NCBI GenBank assembly: GCA_031395485.1
Contig: JANNUS010000008.1
Coordinates: forward strand, 1 to 64,000
Origin: UBA2336 sp031395485
GTDB lineage: Bacteria > Bacteroidota > Bacteroidia > Cytophagales > Cyclobacteriaceae
Direction of reading: 5' to 3'
Length of the DNA stretch: 64,000 nucleotides
Shown here: positions 9,601-17,966 of the stretch, piece after piece
How the letters are laid out: the number at the start of each line of letters is the position of its first letter
Numbering within the stretch: the stretch's first letter is position 1
The notes under the pieces: model-generated
Database searches by the model: none
The model's input: only the letters and a program-made list of their open reading frames with translations
Told to the model about the DNA's origin: nothing
Translations under genes and position numbers: made by a program

Positions 9601-10055
9601 TTAAAATGGAGATATCGATTGTTATGACCGGTATGGGTGTTATGGCACTTTGCGGAATCGTTGTTCGAAACGGTATACTTTTAGTTGAGTTCACCGATCT
9701 TTTGATTAGTCAGGGAATGGAGTTAAAGCCTGCTATTATTGAGGCATCTAAAACCCGCATGACGCCCGTGTTGCTCACGGCTATGGCGGCTACGTTGGGT
9801 CTGATACCACTTGCGGTTGGGTTAAATATCGACTTCGTGACGTTGTTTACTGAATTGAATCCTCACATTTTCTTTGGAGGCGATAACGTGGCCTTCTGGG
9901 GTCCACTATCCTGGACAATGATTTTCGGTATCATCTTCGGGACATTCATTACGCTGATTGTTGTGCCAGTACTATATTTAATTCGATCAAATGTAAAGGG
10001 CGCAGTCGGACGTTTTCGTACTAAACCCTCTGATGATCAGGTTGCTTTAAGTTAA
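6663..10055 (+). CDS. RND efflux transporter permease subunit (AcrB/MexB superfamily)
   Basis: An 1,130-residue inner membrane proton-drug antiporter. It has a TM helix near residues 20-38, two large periplasmic loops and a TM4 carrying the paired acidic residues LGIVVDDAIVVIENTHRV. The second half repeats the pattern (MGVMALCGIVVRNGILLVEF). It is longer than the usual 1,020-1,050 residues; part of the extra length is a loop with added hydrophobic segments around residues 495-570. It is the last gene of the operon and is preceded by a heptad repeat array. The substrate cannot be inferred; drug, detergent or lipid export is possible. Confidence 0.93.
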   Translation: MKDIEKEFKPTSWAIDNKVSIYVATIIICLAGIMTYMSRPKENFPEVVFPQIFVATVYPGASPKDVENLVTKEIEKEVKSIAGVKRIISNSVQDFSNVIIEFETDIEVDKAKMDVKDAVDRAKPNLPTNLLDDPEVIDVDISEFPIMNVNLSGDFDLQTLKRYAEQMQDEIETVKELRRVDIVGALDREIQINVDLFKAASAGIAFFDIYNAINGENKIISGGQISVDGMKRSLSVNGEFLSAEEIGNVIVVSANGGKMYLRDIAEVVDSHKEQESFARLDGKNVITLNVIKRSGENLILASDQIEAIVKNYEDNILPKGMDVTITADQSDNTRVTLHDLINTIIIGFILVTIILMFFMGATNAIFVALSVPLSSFIAFLAFPTLGFTFNLMTLFSFLLALGIVVDDAIVVIENTHRVFDNGKVPIKKAAKIATGEVFLPVLTGTLVVVAPFIPLMFWPGVIGKFMYFLPVTLIVALSASLVVAYIINPVFAADFMKPHDNHDENKSKFTRGFKISAIVFGSLALMSYIVGAFGLGNLAVTLFGVYALHHFILKGVIRTFQNRTWPGVQEQYKKLLSWCLQGWRPAMVLGGVVFLFIFSIWFTSVRKPPVVFFPQGDPNFIFAYVTMPIGTDQKVTDSITSIVEKRVTDVVGIDNKIVESIISNVAVGASEDQFAGANAQPHLGKVTVAFVQFSERDGQNTREYMDKIRQAVKGVKGAEISVNQEQGGPPTGKPINIEIAGDDFEALVATATRVKKYLDSLQIPGVEELKSDFQNDKPEIVINIDREKANREGISTETIGNNLRSAIYGWEVSKFRDDNDDYPIQLRVKDEHRNNINTLMNLPIVYRDMNMGGVVRQVPLSAVAKIEYSNSYAGIRRIDQKRVITISSNVLSGFNANEIVPQINESIASIAKPDDVTVRMTGEQEEQAETGAFLGMAFMVAFGLMFMILVLQFNSVGRPLIILSEIVFSIIGVLIGFSLFKMEISIVMTGMGVMALCGIVVRNGILLVEFTDLLISQGMELKPAIIEASKTRMTPVLLTAMAATLGLIPLAVGLNIDFVTLFTELNPHIFFGGDNVAFWGPLSWTMIFGIIFGTFITLIVVPVLYLIRSNVKGAVGRFRTKPSDDQVALS

Positions 10056-10088
10056 TGGACTCTAACTCAATTAAAATAAAATTATGGT

Positions 10089-10119
10089 AAAAGCCGTCTT
10101 ATATTCTTAGACGACTTTT
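10089..10119 (+). terminator. Hairpin after the efflux operon, next to the following start codon
   Basis: AAAAGCCGTCT (10089-10099) pairs with AGACGACTTTT (10109-10119) with one mismatch across a 9-base loop. The stem is flanked by its own A and T runs like an intrinsic terminator. It ends 2 bases before the ATG of the metallophosphoesterase at 10122, so it could terminate the RND operon or act on the downstream leader. Confidence 0.6.
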
Positions 10120-10121
10120 CT

Positions 10122-11369
10122 ATGTATAAGCTCATGAGTATTCTTATTCTTTTAGTTGTTCTGTTCCTGATTGACTTTTATGCCTATCAGGCCATCCTTA
10201 TTGTTACCAAGGGATTTAATCAGAACTCAAAGAATTTAGCGCGTATAAGTTACTGGCTAGTTACCGCGTTGGTTTTTGTTTCCATTTTTTGGTATTACTA
10301 TGGCGATCCGTACAAGTATGGATCACAATTAAGGAACCTTGTGCTTGTTGGAATTTTTATGACCTATTTTTCTAAAGTGTTTGGCTTGTTGTTCTTAGTA
10401 ATAGATGATCTTCAACGTGGTATGCGTTGGGTTGCAGGACTCTTCACCAAGAGTACTGAAGGTGGGCTTCCAGGGAATTCAATGCCACGATCGGAGTTTC
10501 TTGCGAAAACTGCAGTAATCGCAGCAGCGGTTCCATTCACCGCCATGGTATATGGAATTATTTCAGGTGCTCATGATTATCGAATCCGCAGAAAAACAGT
10601 TTACCTCCCCAACCTTCCTAAATCGTTTGATGGAATAACCATTGGACAAATTTCAGATATTCATTCTGGAAGTTTCTTCAATAAGACAGCCGTAAAAGGA
10701 GGGGTGGAGATGTTTTTAGAAGAGAAACCTGATGTAATTTTTTTCACTGGCGATTTGGTGAATAATCAAACCGATGAAGTGAAAGATTACATTGATATTT
10801 TTAATAAACTTAAAGCACCGTTAGGTGTTTATTCGATCACAGGCAATCATGACTACGGTGATTATAAGCAATGGTCAAGTGTTGAATCAAAGAAAAATAA
10901 TTTTCGGGACCTCGTCACCGCTCATAAGACGTTGGGTTTTGATATTTTATTAAATGAGCATCGTTACCTTGAACAAGGAGGGGAGAAGATTGCCATTATT
11001 GGAAATGAAAATTGGGGTGGTGGAAGATTCGCGAAATATGGAAAGCTGGACAAAGCGCATTACGGTATCGAAGATGCTTCTGTTAAACTTTTGCTTTCGC
11101 ATGATCCGAGTCATTGGGATTTACAAGTCAGGCCATTATACCCCGACATTGATATGATGTTTGCCGGGCACACACACGGATTTCAATTTGGTGTAGAGAT
11201 TGGAGATTTTAAGTGGAGCCCCTCTCAATATGTTTATAAGCAATGGGCCGGATTATACCAAGAGGGTAATCAATACTTGTATGTTAACCGTGGCTTTGGA
11301 TACATCGGTTATCCGGGTAGGGTAGGTATCCCACCAGAGTTAACCATCATTGAATTGAAGAGAGCTTGA
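10122..11369 (+). CDS. Membrane-anchored metallophosphoesterase
   Basis: A 415-residue protein with four N-terminal membrane segments (within about residues 5-145) followed by a calcineurin-like phosphoesterase domain. The five metal-binding motifs are in order: ISDIHSG, FFTGDLVNN, TGNHDYG, LLSHDPSHW and AGHTHGFQFG. This domain order resembles the YkuE/YaeI type of membrane phosphodiesterase; the substrate is not established here. ATG 10122 lies directly behind a hairpin, and ATG 10134 is an alternative that still includes the first TM segment. It converges on the doxX gene with a 3-base gap. Confidence 0.88.
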   Translation: MYKLMSILILLVVLFLIDFYAYQAILIVTKGFNQNSKNLARISYWLVTALVFVSIFWYYYGDPYKYGSQLRNLVLVGIFMTYFSKVFGLLFLVIDDLQRGMRWVAGLFTKSTEGGLPGNSMPRSEFLAKTAVIAAAVPFTAMVYGIISGAHDYRIRRKTVYLPNLPKSFDGITIGQISDIHSGSFFNKTAVKGGVEMFLEEKPDVIFFTGDLVNNQTDEVKDYIDIFNKLKAPLGVYSITGNHDYGDYKQWSSVESKKNNFRDLVTAHKTLGFDILLNEHRYLEQGGEKIAIIGNENWGGGRFAKYGKLDKAHYGIEDASVKLLLSHDPSHWDLQVRPLYPDIDMMFAGHTHGFQFGVEIGDFKWSPSQYVYKQWAGLYQEGNQYLYVNRGFGYIGYPGRVGIPPELTIIELKRA

Positions 11370-11372
11370 AAT

Positions 11373-11828
11373 TTATGATTGAGTAACTTCCATCGCTTCT
11401 CTTCTTCGCTTTTCATCAATAGAATACTTCCCTGCTCCAAAAATCATAAACACCGCTAATCCAACAAGCACCACAACGGAAATTTCAAGTTCCATGTGAT
11501 TGCCAAGGGATAAGAAACCTTTGGGGTAATTCACAAAAATTACTGCACCAATTAAAATTGGCAACTGAATCAGGCTCACAATGCGTGTAAATAAACCGAA
11601 GGCAATAAGCGGTCCTCCCAGGATATGCGCGAATACAACGTAATGCGCTAATGCGGCACCTGCGAACGCAACATTAACGCCAGAGGCTGTCATCTCCAGT
11701 TCGTCCATGTTGGTAATAAAATCGATTCCTTTGTATGTTAAGAAAACACCAAGGGCAATTCTAAAGATATCAAGAAATCCGGGGCGGTGAGCGTTACCCC
11801 ATTTTTCAACATCGGCAACAACACTCAT
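11373..11828 (-). CDS. DoxX family membrane protein
   Basis: A protein of 151 residues with four hydrophobic segments and the DoxX opening FLDIFRIALGVFLTYKGIDF, followed by the AHYVVFAHILGGPLIAFGLFTR segment. DoxX proteins are small quinone/redox-associated or undefined membrane proteins; the exact role is unknown. The reading frame extends to 11882, but ATG 11828 (MSVVADVEKW) is the better start because the added 18 residues are non-hydrophobic and atypical. It stands alone on the minus strand, with a terminator-like hairpin of the RRM gene upstream. Confidence 0.82.
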   Translation of the reverse strand: MSVVADVEKWGNAHRPGFLDIFRIALGVFLTYKGIDFITNMDELEMTASGVNVAFAGAALAHYVVFAHILGGPLIAFGLFTRIVSLIQLPILIGAVIFVNYPKGFLSLGNHMELEISVVVLVGLAVFMIFGAGKYSIDEKRRREAMEVTQS

Positions 11829-11973
11829 AAAATTTGTTGGTTGGTTTATACAAAGTTTACGAAAACTTTTTGGGATGGTCAAGGGTAATTTCTCTTACCT
11901 GCAAAGTCAGCAAAGCATACACTAACCAATCCACCAATCCGAGTGATTCTGATTTCAGTAAATTTCAAATAAA

Positions 11974-12000
11974 AAGCCCTCTGATTTGATCAGAGGGCTT
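11974..12000 (-). terminator. Rho-independent terminator of the RRM gene
   Basis: A perfect 12-bp stem (AAGCCCTCTGAT / ATCAGAGGGCTT) with a 3-base loop, followed on the minus strand by five T residues. It lies 24 bases past the stop of the RNA-binding protein gene. Confidence 0.85.
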
Positions 12001-12024
12001 GAAATCTTCAAAGGCTACGTACGA

Positions 12025-12351
12025 TTAATATTCGTTATTGTAACTTCTGCGATTGAATCCGCCACCGCCACCGCGGTTTCCGCCACCACCACCACTGCGG
12101 GGAGCGTCAGTCTTCGGACGAGCTTCGTTTACCACGAGGTTCTTGCCCATAAAATCTGCACCATTTAACGAGTTGATCGCCTGACGACCGGCTGCATCAT
12201 CACTCATTTCAATAAAACCGAAACCACGGCTACGTTGAGTGAACTTGTCTAAAATAACTTTGGTAGAAGTAACTTCACCATACTCTTCGAATAATCCCTT
12301 CAGTTCGTCTTCCGTTGCTTTGAATGGGATGTTTGCAACATAAATGTTCAT
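12025..12351 (-). CDS. Single-RRM, glycine-rich RNA-binding protein
   Basis: A 108-residue protein with one RNA recognition motif: RNP2 is IYVANI (residues 3-8) and RNP1 is RGFGFIEM (about 42-49). A glycine-rich, arginine-containing tail follows (about residues 85-108). Such small RRM proteins are common in Bacteroidota and cyanobacteria, where they bind single-stranded RNA and often respond to cold. The gene has its own -7 box (12389-12396) and terminator, so it is monocistronic. The 5' leader is AT-rich and about 40 bases long. Confidence 0.93.
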   Translation of the reverse strand: MNIYVANIPFKATEDELKGLFEEYGEVTSTKVILDKFTQRSRGFGFIEMSDDAAGRQAINSLNGADFMGKNLVVNEARPKTDAPRSGGGGGNRGGGGGFNRRSYNNEY

Positions 12352-12388
12352 TGTAATAAGTAATTAATAAGTGTAAAATTAAACGTTT

Positions 12389-12396
12389 CAAAAGTA
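12389..12396 (-). promoter_or_regulatory. Candidate -7 promoter element for the RRM gene
   Basis: The minus strand reads TACTTTTG, a full match to TAnnTTTG, 37 bases upstream of the ATG. A convincing -33 TTG is not visible. Confidence 0.5.
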
Positions 12397-12471
12397 GGTA
12401 TAAAAATTGAATTATGCTGATTTTCACCGATTTCATTGAAATCAGCCCATTTAATAGGATTTTTTTTCGAT

Positions 12472-13200
12472 TTAGTATGCGCGGTCAATGCTACCGGATC
12501 CATATACTTTCTTGGTTGTGTTCTTCGTATTGCCTTTATGTTTTATGGAGCCACTGCCCAGTACAATTGCTTCAATAGTTGTGGTAACATTTAATTCGCA
12601 AACTCCCGATCCACTTACTTTTACTTTTGCTGTTTCAAGCGGGCAATTAAATGCGTTGATATCTCCACTGCCACTAAGCAAAGCATCTATAGAGGTTGCA
12701 TAGCCCTTCAATATAACCTTACCGGACCCGCTAACTTCGGCTTTCACTATATCACCTTTAATATCAAGATCCATACTGCCGTTGCCACTCACCGATAATG
12801 TGATGGAACTAGCGGCTAAGGAGTTTTCAGATAGAATTTTACCATTACCATTAACTTGTAAGTCGTTTAAGTTTTTAAGGCTCACATAAACTTTCATGGT
12901 AGGGTTTAGCTTTAGGTCATCAATTTTTGACCAAACACTCTTATTCGGATTGTCAGGCTTCCGTTCAACATTCACCATCAACACACCATTCTCAACAATG
13001 ATGTTCGTTAACTCATATATTTCTGTTAACGCTTCCACAACAACTTCCTGCTTGTTTGTTTGTTTGAGGTAGACTGTATAATTCGAGTTGTTGTAAATGG
13101 ATTTAAACTCAGGCAACTCCAGTGTTTTCTTAGTGATTTGTGCAAATGAAACAACTGATAGAATTAGTATTGCGGTAATGGATAAGGTTATTTTTTTCAT
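12472..13200 (-). CDS. GIN domain (DUF2807) secreted protein
   Basis: A 242-residue protein with a signal peptide (MKKITLSITAILILSVVSFAQ). The mature part is a repetitive beta-strand pattern with recurring GSG/GNG turns (VNGNGKI, VSGNGSM, VSGSGKV, LSGSGDI, VSGSGV, VLGSGSI, VYGSGSI), each about 20 residues apart. This is the pattern of the putative auto-transporter adhesin head-like (GIN) domain, a right-handed beta-helix. It probably sits in the periplasm or on the outer surface; no function is established. It is a single gene with no close partner. Confidence 0.88.
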   Translation of the reverse strand: MKKITLSITAILILSVVSFAQITKKTLELPEFKSIYNNSNYTVYLKQTNKQEVVVEALTEIYELTNIIVENGVLMVNVERKPDNPNKSVWSKIDDLKLNPTMKVYVSLKNLNDLQVNGNGKILSENSLAASSITLSVSGNGSMDLDIKGDIVKAEVSGSGKVILKGYATSIDALLSGSGDINAFNCPLETAKVKVSGSGVCELNVTTTIEAIVLGSGSIKHKGNTKNTTKKVYGSGSIDRAY

Positions 13201-13311
13201 AGGTCAACTTTTTTGAGTGGTTTAATAGCTTGAAATTAATGTATTTGATCAGTACTTAAGAGCAGCTTATCCTAAATTAATTGATATTTAACCTACAATA
13301 GGTACCATTTG

Positions 13312-13416
13312 TCATTTTGTTTTCCGAAAAATCATCTTTAGAATAATAATAAAGGCAATCCCTCCCAAACACATTACTAGTAGAACTTCGGGCGTTATTT
13401 GTTTTATAGCGTGCAT
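13312..13416 (-). CDS. Possible 34-residue single-pass membrane microprotein
   Basis: A short open frame starting at ATG 13416 encodes a basic/polar N-terminus (MHAIKQITPE), a hydrophobic segment of about 17 residues (VLLVMCLGGIAFIIILK) and a basic end (MIFRKTK). That is a classic single-pass arrangement. It lies in the otherwise empty 242-base gap between the GIN-domain gene and the HhH gene, on the same strand, 27 bases after the HhH stop. No homologue is recognised; chance occurrence is possible. Confidence 0.35.
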   Translation of the reverse strand: MHAIKQITPEVLLVMCLGGIAFIIILKMIFRKTK

Positions 13417-13443
13417 AATTTGAATGGTTGGATAAATCGTGTC

Positions 13444-15498
13444 TTAAAATTTTAGCATGGTTTGAATTCTAACATCTCTTTTGGTATTGCTAGTGATTTC
13501 ATCTGCACCTGATCCTATAGCATCACGATCAATGTACTGCGTGGTGGCAACCCGTATCCAGAAACTAAAACTCTTATTCACTGAATATTCGGCCATGATG
13601 TAGTTTCGGATCCCAACACCAGCGTATGCCGGTAGAGAGTAGGCTAGCCAAACATCTTTTTCGTAAGCATATTGCCGGTTATCAGAATCATCGATATCAA
13701 ATAAGGCATAGCGACCAGTAACTGTAAGTTTTCCTATACCCGCACTAATATCTTGAATTAATGCAATACCCTTGGTAAATGCGCCATCAATATTGAACGT
13801 ACTAAACTGAGCACGTGTTTTTAGCTTTAATGTTTTTGTTAATCCGTAGTCGCAATTAATCCAATAGTTGCGCTTAATCCCTTTGCTTGTAGAATACTCG
13901 ATGGTTGGTTGTGTGCGTGAATAATTTTTTATTTTTGATTCTTCTCTTGCTTGAATATAGATTAGAATATTTTTTGAAGGCTGATAATTTAATCTTAAAA
14001 GCCACTCATGGCCTTCAGAAGGTGCGTAGCTCCGAAAACCTAACCACGGAAATGTAAAAAGGTCAAGATATCCGGAGGCACTATATTTTCTATTCCAATT
14101 ATATTTCCAACCCCAATAAATTCCCGTTTCGTTTTTTGGTTGCGAGTTTTCAGATAAGGCATTTGAATACAAGCTTTGAAAATCTCGTTCATAGTGACGA
14201 ACATGGATGGAGACATCTAACTTGGGTGTTAAACTTCCTAACATACCTGCAGTAAGCCCCGAGCCTGCACCAATGGTATGACCGGCTTCACTAAAAAAGG
14301 TGATATTGTAACGCGTGTAATTGACGAAGGCCCCAATATTTTCGATATGATTGCCCGAAAAATCAAATTGATTGTATGGCTGATTGGCTTTTTCTATTGG
14401 CAAGCTAAAATTGATTGCATTAAAAATGAATCCAGCGTCCAAGCTGCTGTTTCGAAAGTTTAGAACTGCTCCATAGTTTTTTTCTTGTATTAGCTTTCTG
14501 TTTGTGAGTTCAGTTTCGTTTCTATGTAGGCCGGTGGTTTGAAAGGAGGAGACTGATGCACCTTCGAGCGAGTCGTTAGTAATGGATGCGTCTCGTCTTG
14601 TATTAGAGTAGAATGGTGAGATAAACAATTTCGGATGCAGTTGGTATGTAATAGCGACACCTCGTTTATAGCCTGTTTCGTTAACGGATGTGTACGGTAA
14701 AAACCCCAGGTTACTTCTTCTAATTGCCATAACAGTTTCGGAGCCCTTGCCATAGCCAAAGCTGCTGCCAAGTAATAGCCCTTGTGCAAATTGTGTTTGA
14801 TAATCGCCTATAATAATGTTTTTTAATTTTCCCTTATTCTGAATTTGACTGTGGAGCGAATAGAAATCTAAGCCATATTGTTTTGTTGCACCGTTCCATT
14901 TTATTTCTTCTCCTGCATCTTTCTCTACAGTAAATCCTACACTAAAGTCTCCTGGATTGCTGGTTCTAAAGCGCATATATAACTCATTATCATCTCCGCG
15001 AAAGCGCATTTGGTCGCTAACGTTTTCAGTAAACCCCGCTTTTGTTTGCAACGTTTTATCATATCGAATTAGGAAGTAGTTATTATCCTCCTCCAGAATG
15101 CGATTCCAAAGAGGTTTATCGTTCGGGAGTGCATCAATGGTAACAAAGGGAATTATCTTGTTGATCGTGGTTAAGTCAAATCCGGGCACTGCCTGTAGCT
15201 CATATATCGAGAGTAGTTTTCCGTTTTCTTCGCGGTACTGTATTAAGTTTTGAACTTCCGATTCGGATAGAAGATTCAGAAATCTAAGTTCTTCTGCTGT
15301 TGCTTTATTTAGGTTGACACGATTTGATAAAATCAGCGCAATATTTTCGTATAACTCCTGGTAGTTTAGATCAAGATCCTGGAATCCAAATAGTTGATCT
15401 GTAAGTATGTCAAGGTCAACTTCCTTTATTGGATATTCCTGAGCCTCTGCAAATACTACAGTAAAGGTGAGTAATGATATTATTATTCTTTTTCTCAC
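13444..15498 (-). CDS. Helix-hairpin-helix outer-surface protein with predicted beta-barrel
   Basis: A 684-residue protein with a signal peptide, then a ComEA-like helix-hairpin-helix region at about residues 57-117 (NLNKATAEELRFLNLLSESEV, and the second hairpin SIYELQAVPGFDLTTI). About 550 residues of alternating aromatic/polar beta strands follow and end in phenylalanine (TMLKF), typical of an outer-membrane barrel. HhH motifs usually bind DNA without sequence specificity, so a surface HhH-barrel hints at DNA binding or uptake, but this is inference. It overlaps the upstream gene by 4 bases (15495-15498), so the two are co-translated. Confidence 0.75.
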   Translation of the reverse strand: MRKRIIISLLTFTVVFAEAQEYPIKEVDLDILTDQLFGFQDLDLNYQELYENIALILSNRVNLNKATAEELRFLNLLSESEVQNLIQYREENGKLLSIYELQAVPGFDLTTINKIIPFVTIDALPNDKPLWNRILEEDNNYFLIRYDKTLQTKAGFTENVSDQMRFRGDDNELYMRFRTSNPGDFSVGFTVEKDAGEEIKWNGATKQYGLDFYSLHSQIQNKGKLKNIIIGDYQTQFAQGLLLGSSFGYGKGSETVMAIRRSNLGFLPYTSVNETGYKRGVAITYQLHPKLFISPFYSNTRRDASITNDSLEGASVSSFQTTGLHRNETELTNRKLIQEKNYGAVLNFRNSSLDAGFIFNAINFSLPIEKANQPYNQFDFSGNHIENIGAFVNYTRYNITFFSEAGHTIGAGSGLTAGMLGSLTPKLDVSIHVRHYERDFQSLYSNALSENSQPKNETGIYWGWKYNWNRKYSASGYLDLFTFPWLGFRSYAPSEGHEWLLRLNYQPSKNILIYIQAREESKIKNYSRTQPTIEYSTSKGIKRNYWINCDYGLTKTLKLKTRAQFSTFNIDGAFTKGIALIQDISAGIGKLTVTGRYALFDIDDSDNRQYAYEKDVWLAYSLPAYAGVGIRNYIMAEYSVNKSFSFWIRVATTQYIDRDAIGSGADEITSNTKRDVRIQTMLKF

Positions 15499-16322
15499 TT
15501 CTTAGAAAGATGATATGCGGCTGTGGCTTGGTGGCTCAAGCTAAGCGCAGTGCTGTGTTGAACTGAATAATCGAATGTGAATTTTTGGGTGTTAAAGCCC
15601 AGGCCAAAAAAGGCTTTGTTTGGATTTACATTGTAACCTGTGCGTGCAAAAAACTTTTTGTGAAATTTATATTCAATGCCCATTTTCCAAATGGGATCAT
15701 ACGTAAGGTCTTTCTCAATTTCAGCGGCAATAAATATCTTGTCGATGGGTTTAAACCCTAGCCCCACCATTAATTTGGTTGGGAGTTTGTCTTCTGTGCT
15801 AATAGATGTTTGTAAAATATTTACGATGTAGGCACCGATTGAAAGTTTGGAGGTTAACTCCGTGATGCCACCAAGGTTAATGTTCCAAACGCCTTTGCTT
15901 CCAAACCCTTCTACGCGATATTGAATGTAGTTTACCTGAGCGCCTAATGCAGTGATACCAAATTTATTACTAAAACCTGCCGATAGAAGATGTTCATTGT
16001 ATAAATTATCGCCAAACCGATAGACACCGGCACCAATAACGCCAGCTTTTGTGGGTATTGCAACAGTAGCAGCGGTACGATTAGCGCCTTGTAAAGTTGA
16101 ATGAAGATCGTATGTAAAGGCTGCGGAAATGGTTTCAATTTTTGCGATTCCGGCTATATTGTTAAAAACACCCCATTCATCAAACAGCGTTGAAGTGGCA
16201 TAACCAATTCCATTTGGCCTGGAGCCAATTTGCGGAGAAACACTTTGCGCAATCAGGCTTTCTGTAAAACTAAACGATAGAAAAAGGGCAATGAGTCGAA
16301 TGAAAAAGAAACCTTTGCTCAA
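15495..16322 (-). CDS. Outer membrane beta-barrel protein (PorV/FadL-like)
   Basis: A 275-residue protein with a signal peptide (cleavage near SLIAQ-S). It then has SRPNGIGYATSTLFDEWGVFNNIAGIA, the N-terminal pattern of PorV/PorQ-like and other OmpP1-related barrels ('G...A.....D..A.ywNPAGla'), and amphipathic strands. It is shorter than PorV (about 390), so I do not assign it to the type IX secretion system. It sits directly upstream of, and overlaps, the HhH-barrel gene, suggesting a shared outer-membrane function. Confidence 0.65.
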   Translation of the reverse strand: MSKGFFFIRLIALFLSFSFTESLIAQSVSPQIGSRPNGIGYATSTLFDEWGVFNNIAGIAKIETISAAFTYDLHSTLQGANRTAATVAIPTKAGVIGAGVYRFGDNLYNEHLLSAGFSNKFGITALGAQVNYIQYRVEGFGSKGVWNINLGGITELTSKLSIGAYIVNILQTSISTEDKLPTKLMVGLGFKPIDKIFIAAEIEKDLTYDPIWKMGIEYKFHKKFFARTGYNVNPNKAFFGLGFNTQKFTFDYSVQHSTALSLSHQATAAYHLSKK

Positions 16323-16400
16323 GGGTGCTTATTTTTTGTCTACAACAAGATAGTAATAGGTTAGTTAAGAAAAGAGCCGAAATGAACTATTGGCAAAATT

Positions 16401-17897
16401 TTAAAATTCTTTCTTAAAGTGTAGAAAAAGCCCATTGTTTTGAGAAGTAAATGAGTATTCAACTCGGATGGCCATATCGTAAGCTGAAACAATATCTAGA
16501 CCAAAACCACCTCCTGATAATATGGTATCAGATAAGAAAATATTTTTTTCTGTCTGTTCATACACAGGGTAGTTGCTTACATAACCGACATCAACATAGG
16601 TTTTAAGGTAAATGGAGATGGGAAAATAATTAAATTGTTTTATCGGCCAATTATTAAGTCTCCAATTTCTGGAGAATATCCTTTTCTTTAACGTTGTTTT
16701 ATTAAGTGCGAATTTTGGCCCCTCAATGACATACACTTCATAGCCGCGAATAAATATTTTATCGTAGCCCATCGAACCATAATTAAAGTATGGGAGTTTA
16801 GTGGGGGTGCTCCAGTAAAGAAATGATAAATTTGAAAGGAAGAAATTATTCTTCAGATCTATAAAGCCTGAGAATCTAATTTGAGCGGAAGTTTTGTTCA
16901 AATCTTGGCGTAGCCCGATCCCGGTTTGTGTTGCACTTAGCCGAAAGTCATACCCTTTTAGCGGGTATGAAATTACATCGCGGTGATCGGAGATAAATTC
17001 ATAGGTGAGCGCATCAAATTGTTGACGATCTCTTTTATTACCTAAGTAGTTAGGATTTAGCTTCAATAAGGTATCAGCAATAGTAGTATATCGATATTCA
17101 TATTTTAATCGATGTTGAATGTAGAAGTTATTCCGATAAGTGTATGTTAGGCCGACACCCTGCGTGCTTCGAAGTATGTTACGTGATTTTAAAAAATTAA
17201 GCTTGTGATCAATGGTACTTTCGGCTACATTTTTTCCGTCAATGTAATCGAATTCAAAAATCAGCCCTTCTTTCTGTTTTTTATTTATGTATGGAACTCT
17301 GTATAACAGTTGGAAAGTTTTTTGAAAGCCAAGCTGGGCGGTTACTAATAGCGTATGATTTCGCCCCCACAAATTGTACTGGTATAATTTTAGTCCATAA
17401 TTTACTCGGTTCCAATCATGATTATAATTTTCCCACCACTCGTTGAAGTTACGATCCGACAATTGAAACTTAGGCACCGGAAATGTGTACCAACGCTCAT
17501 CAAGTTCAACTAGTAGATAAATTGTTCCGGTATCTAGCGGTATTGGTCGAATGGAAACTGTATTAAACAGGTGAAGGTTAAATAATTTCTGTTGATCTCT
17601 GTTTAATATTGAGGCAAGGTCACGCTCATTAACAATATCACCTTTCTTAAGCCTTAACTCACGAAGAATGACGGAATTATGTGTGTGACTATTCCCTACA
17701 ATTAGAATCTTGTTAATATGCAGGTACTGTTTAATGGAATCAGGTGGTAATTGTTTTTTGTTGGCTGATATCCTTATTGTATCTGAAATGGATACATTTT
17801 TGTAGACATCGGGTTTTGCCAACGCGCCAATGGAAAGAAAAACTGTGCAAATTATTGTCAGCATCTTTACGATGAGAAATGGAAGTTTAAATTGCAC
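16401..17897 (-). CDS. Omp85/BamA-superfamily outer membrane protein with one POTRA domain
   Basis: A 498-residue protein with a signal peptide (cleavage near ALA-KP) and one POTRA-like domain at about residues 60-137 (ILIVGNSHTHNSVILRELRLKKGDI through TIYLLVELDERW). The rest is a 16-strand-type barrel with the loop-6 motif IRGYE and a C-terminal aromatic (FHFKKEF). With a single POTRA it is smaller than BamA (five) or TamA (three) and belongs to the short 'BamA/TamA family surface antigen' group of Bacteroidota. Its cargo is unknown. The next minus-strand gene starts 78 bases downstream. Confidence 0.82.
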   Translation of the reverse strand: MQFKLPFLIVKMLTIICTVFLSIGALAKPDVYKNVSISDTIRISANKKQLPPDSIKQYLHINKILIVGNSHTHNSVILRELRLKKGDIVNERDLASILNRDQQKLFNLHLFNTVSIRPIPLDTGTIYLLVELDERWYTFPVPKFQLSDRNFNEWWENYNHDWNRVNYGLKLYQYNLWGRNHTLLVTAQLGFQKTFQLLYRVPYINKKQKEGLIFEFDYIDGKNVAESTIDHKLNFLKSRNILRSTQGVGLTYTYRNNFYIQHRLKYEYRYTTIADTLLKLNPNYLGNKRDRQQFDALTYEFISDHRDVISYPLKGYDFRLSATQTGIGLRQDLNKTSAQIRFSGFIDLKNNFFLSNLSFLYWSTPTKLPYFNYGSMGYDKIFIRGYEVYVIEGPKFALNKTTLKKRIFSRNWRLNNWPIKQFNYFPISIYLKTYVDVGYVSNYPVYEQTEKNIFLSDTILSGGGFGLDIVSAYDMAIRVEYSFTSQNNGLFLHFKKEF

Positions 17898-17966
17898 TGC
17901 CGATTAATAAGGAAAGGAACGTACAGCATTTGTAAGCAATACGGCCTCAATAACAATATATATAAA

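Noticed and set aside
9299..9694. 131-codon antisense frame inside the RND gene
   Set aside because: A shadow of a well-supported coding sequence, with no recognisable domain or promoter.
15495..16322. Assignment as PorV/PorQ of the type IX secretion system
   Set aside because: The N-terminus fits the wider OmpP1/PorV-like group, but the protein is too short and no other secretion-system gene is nearby.
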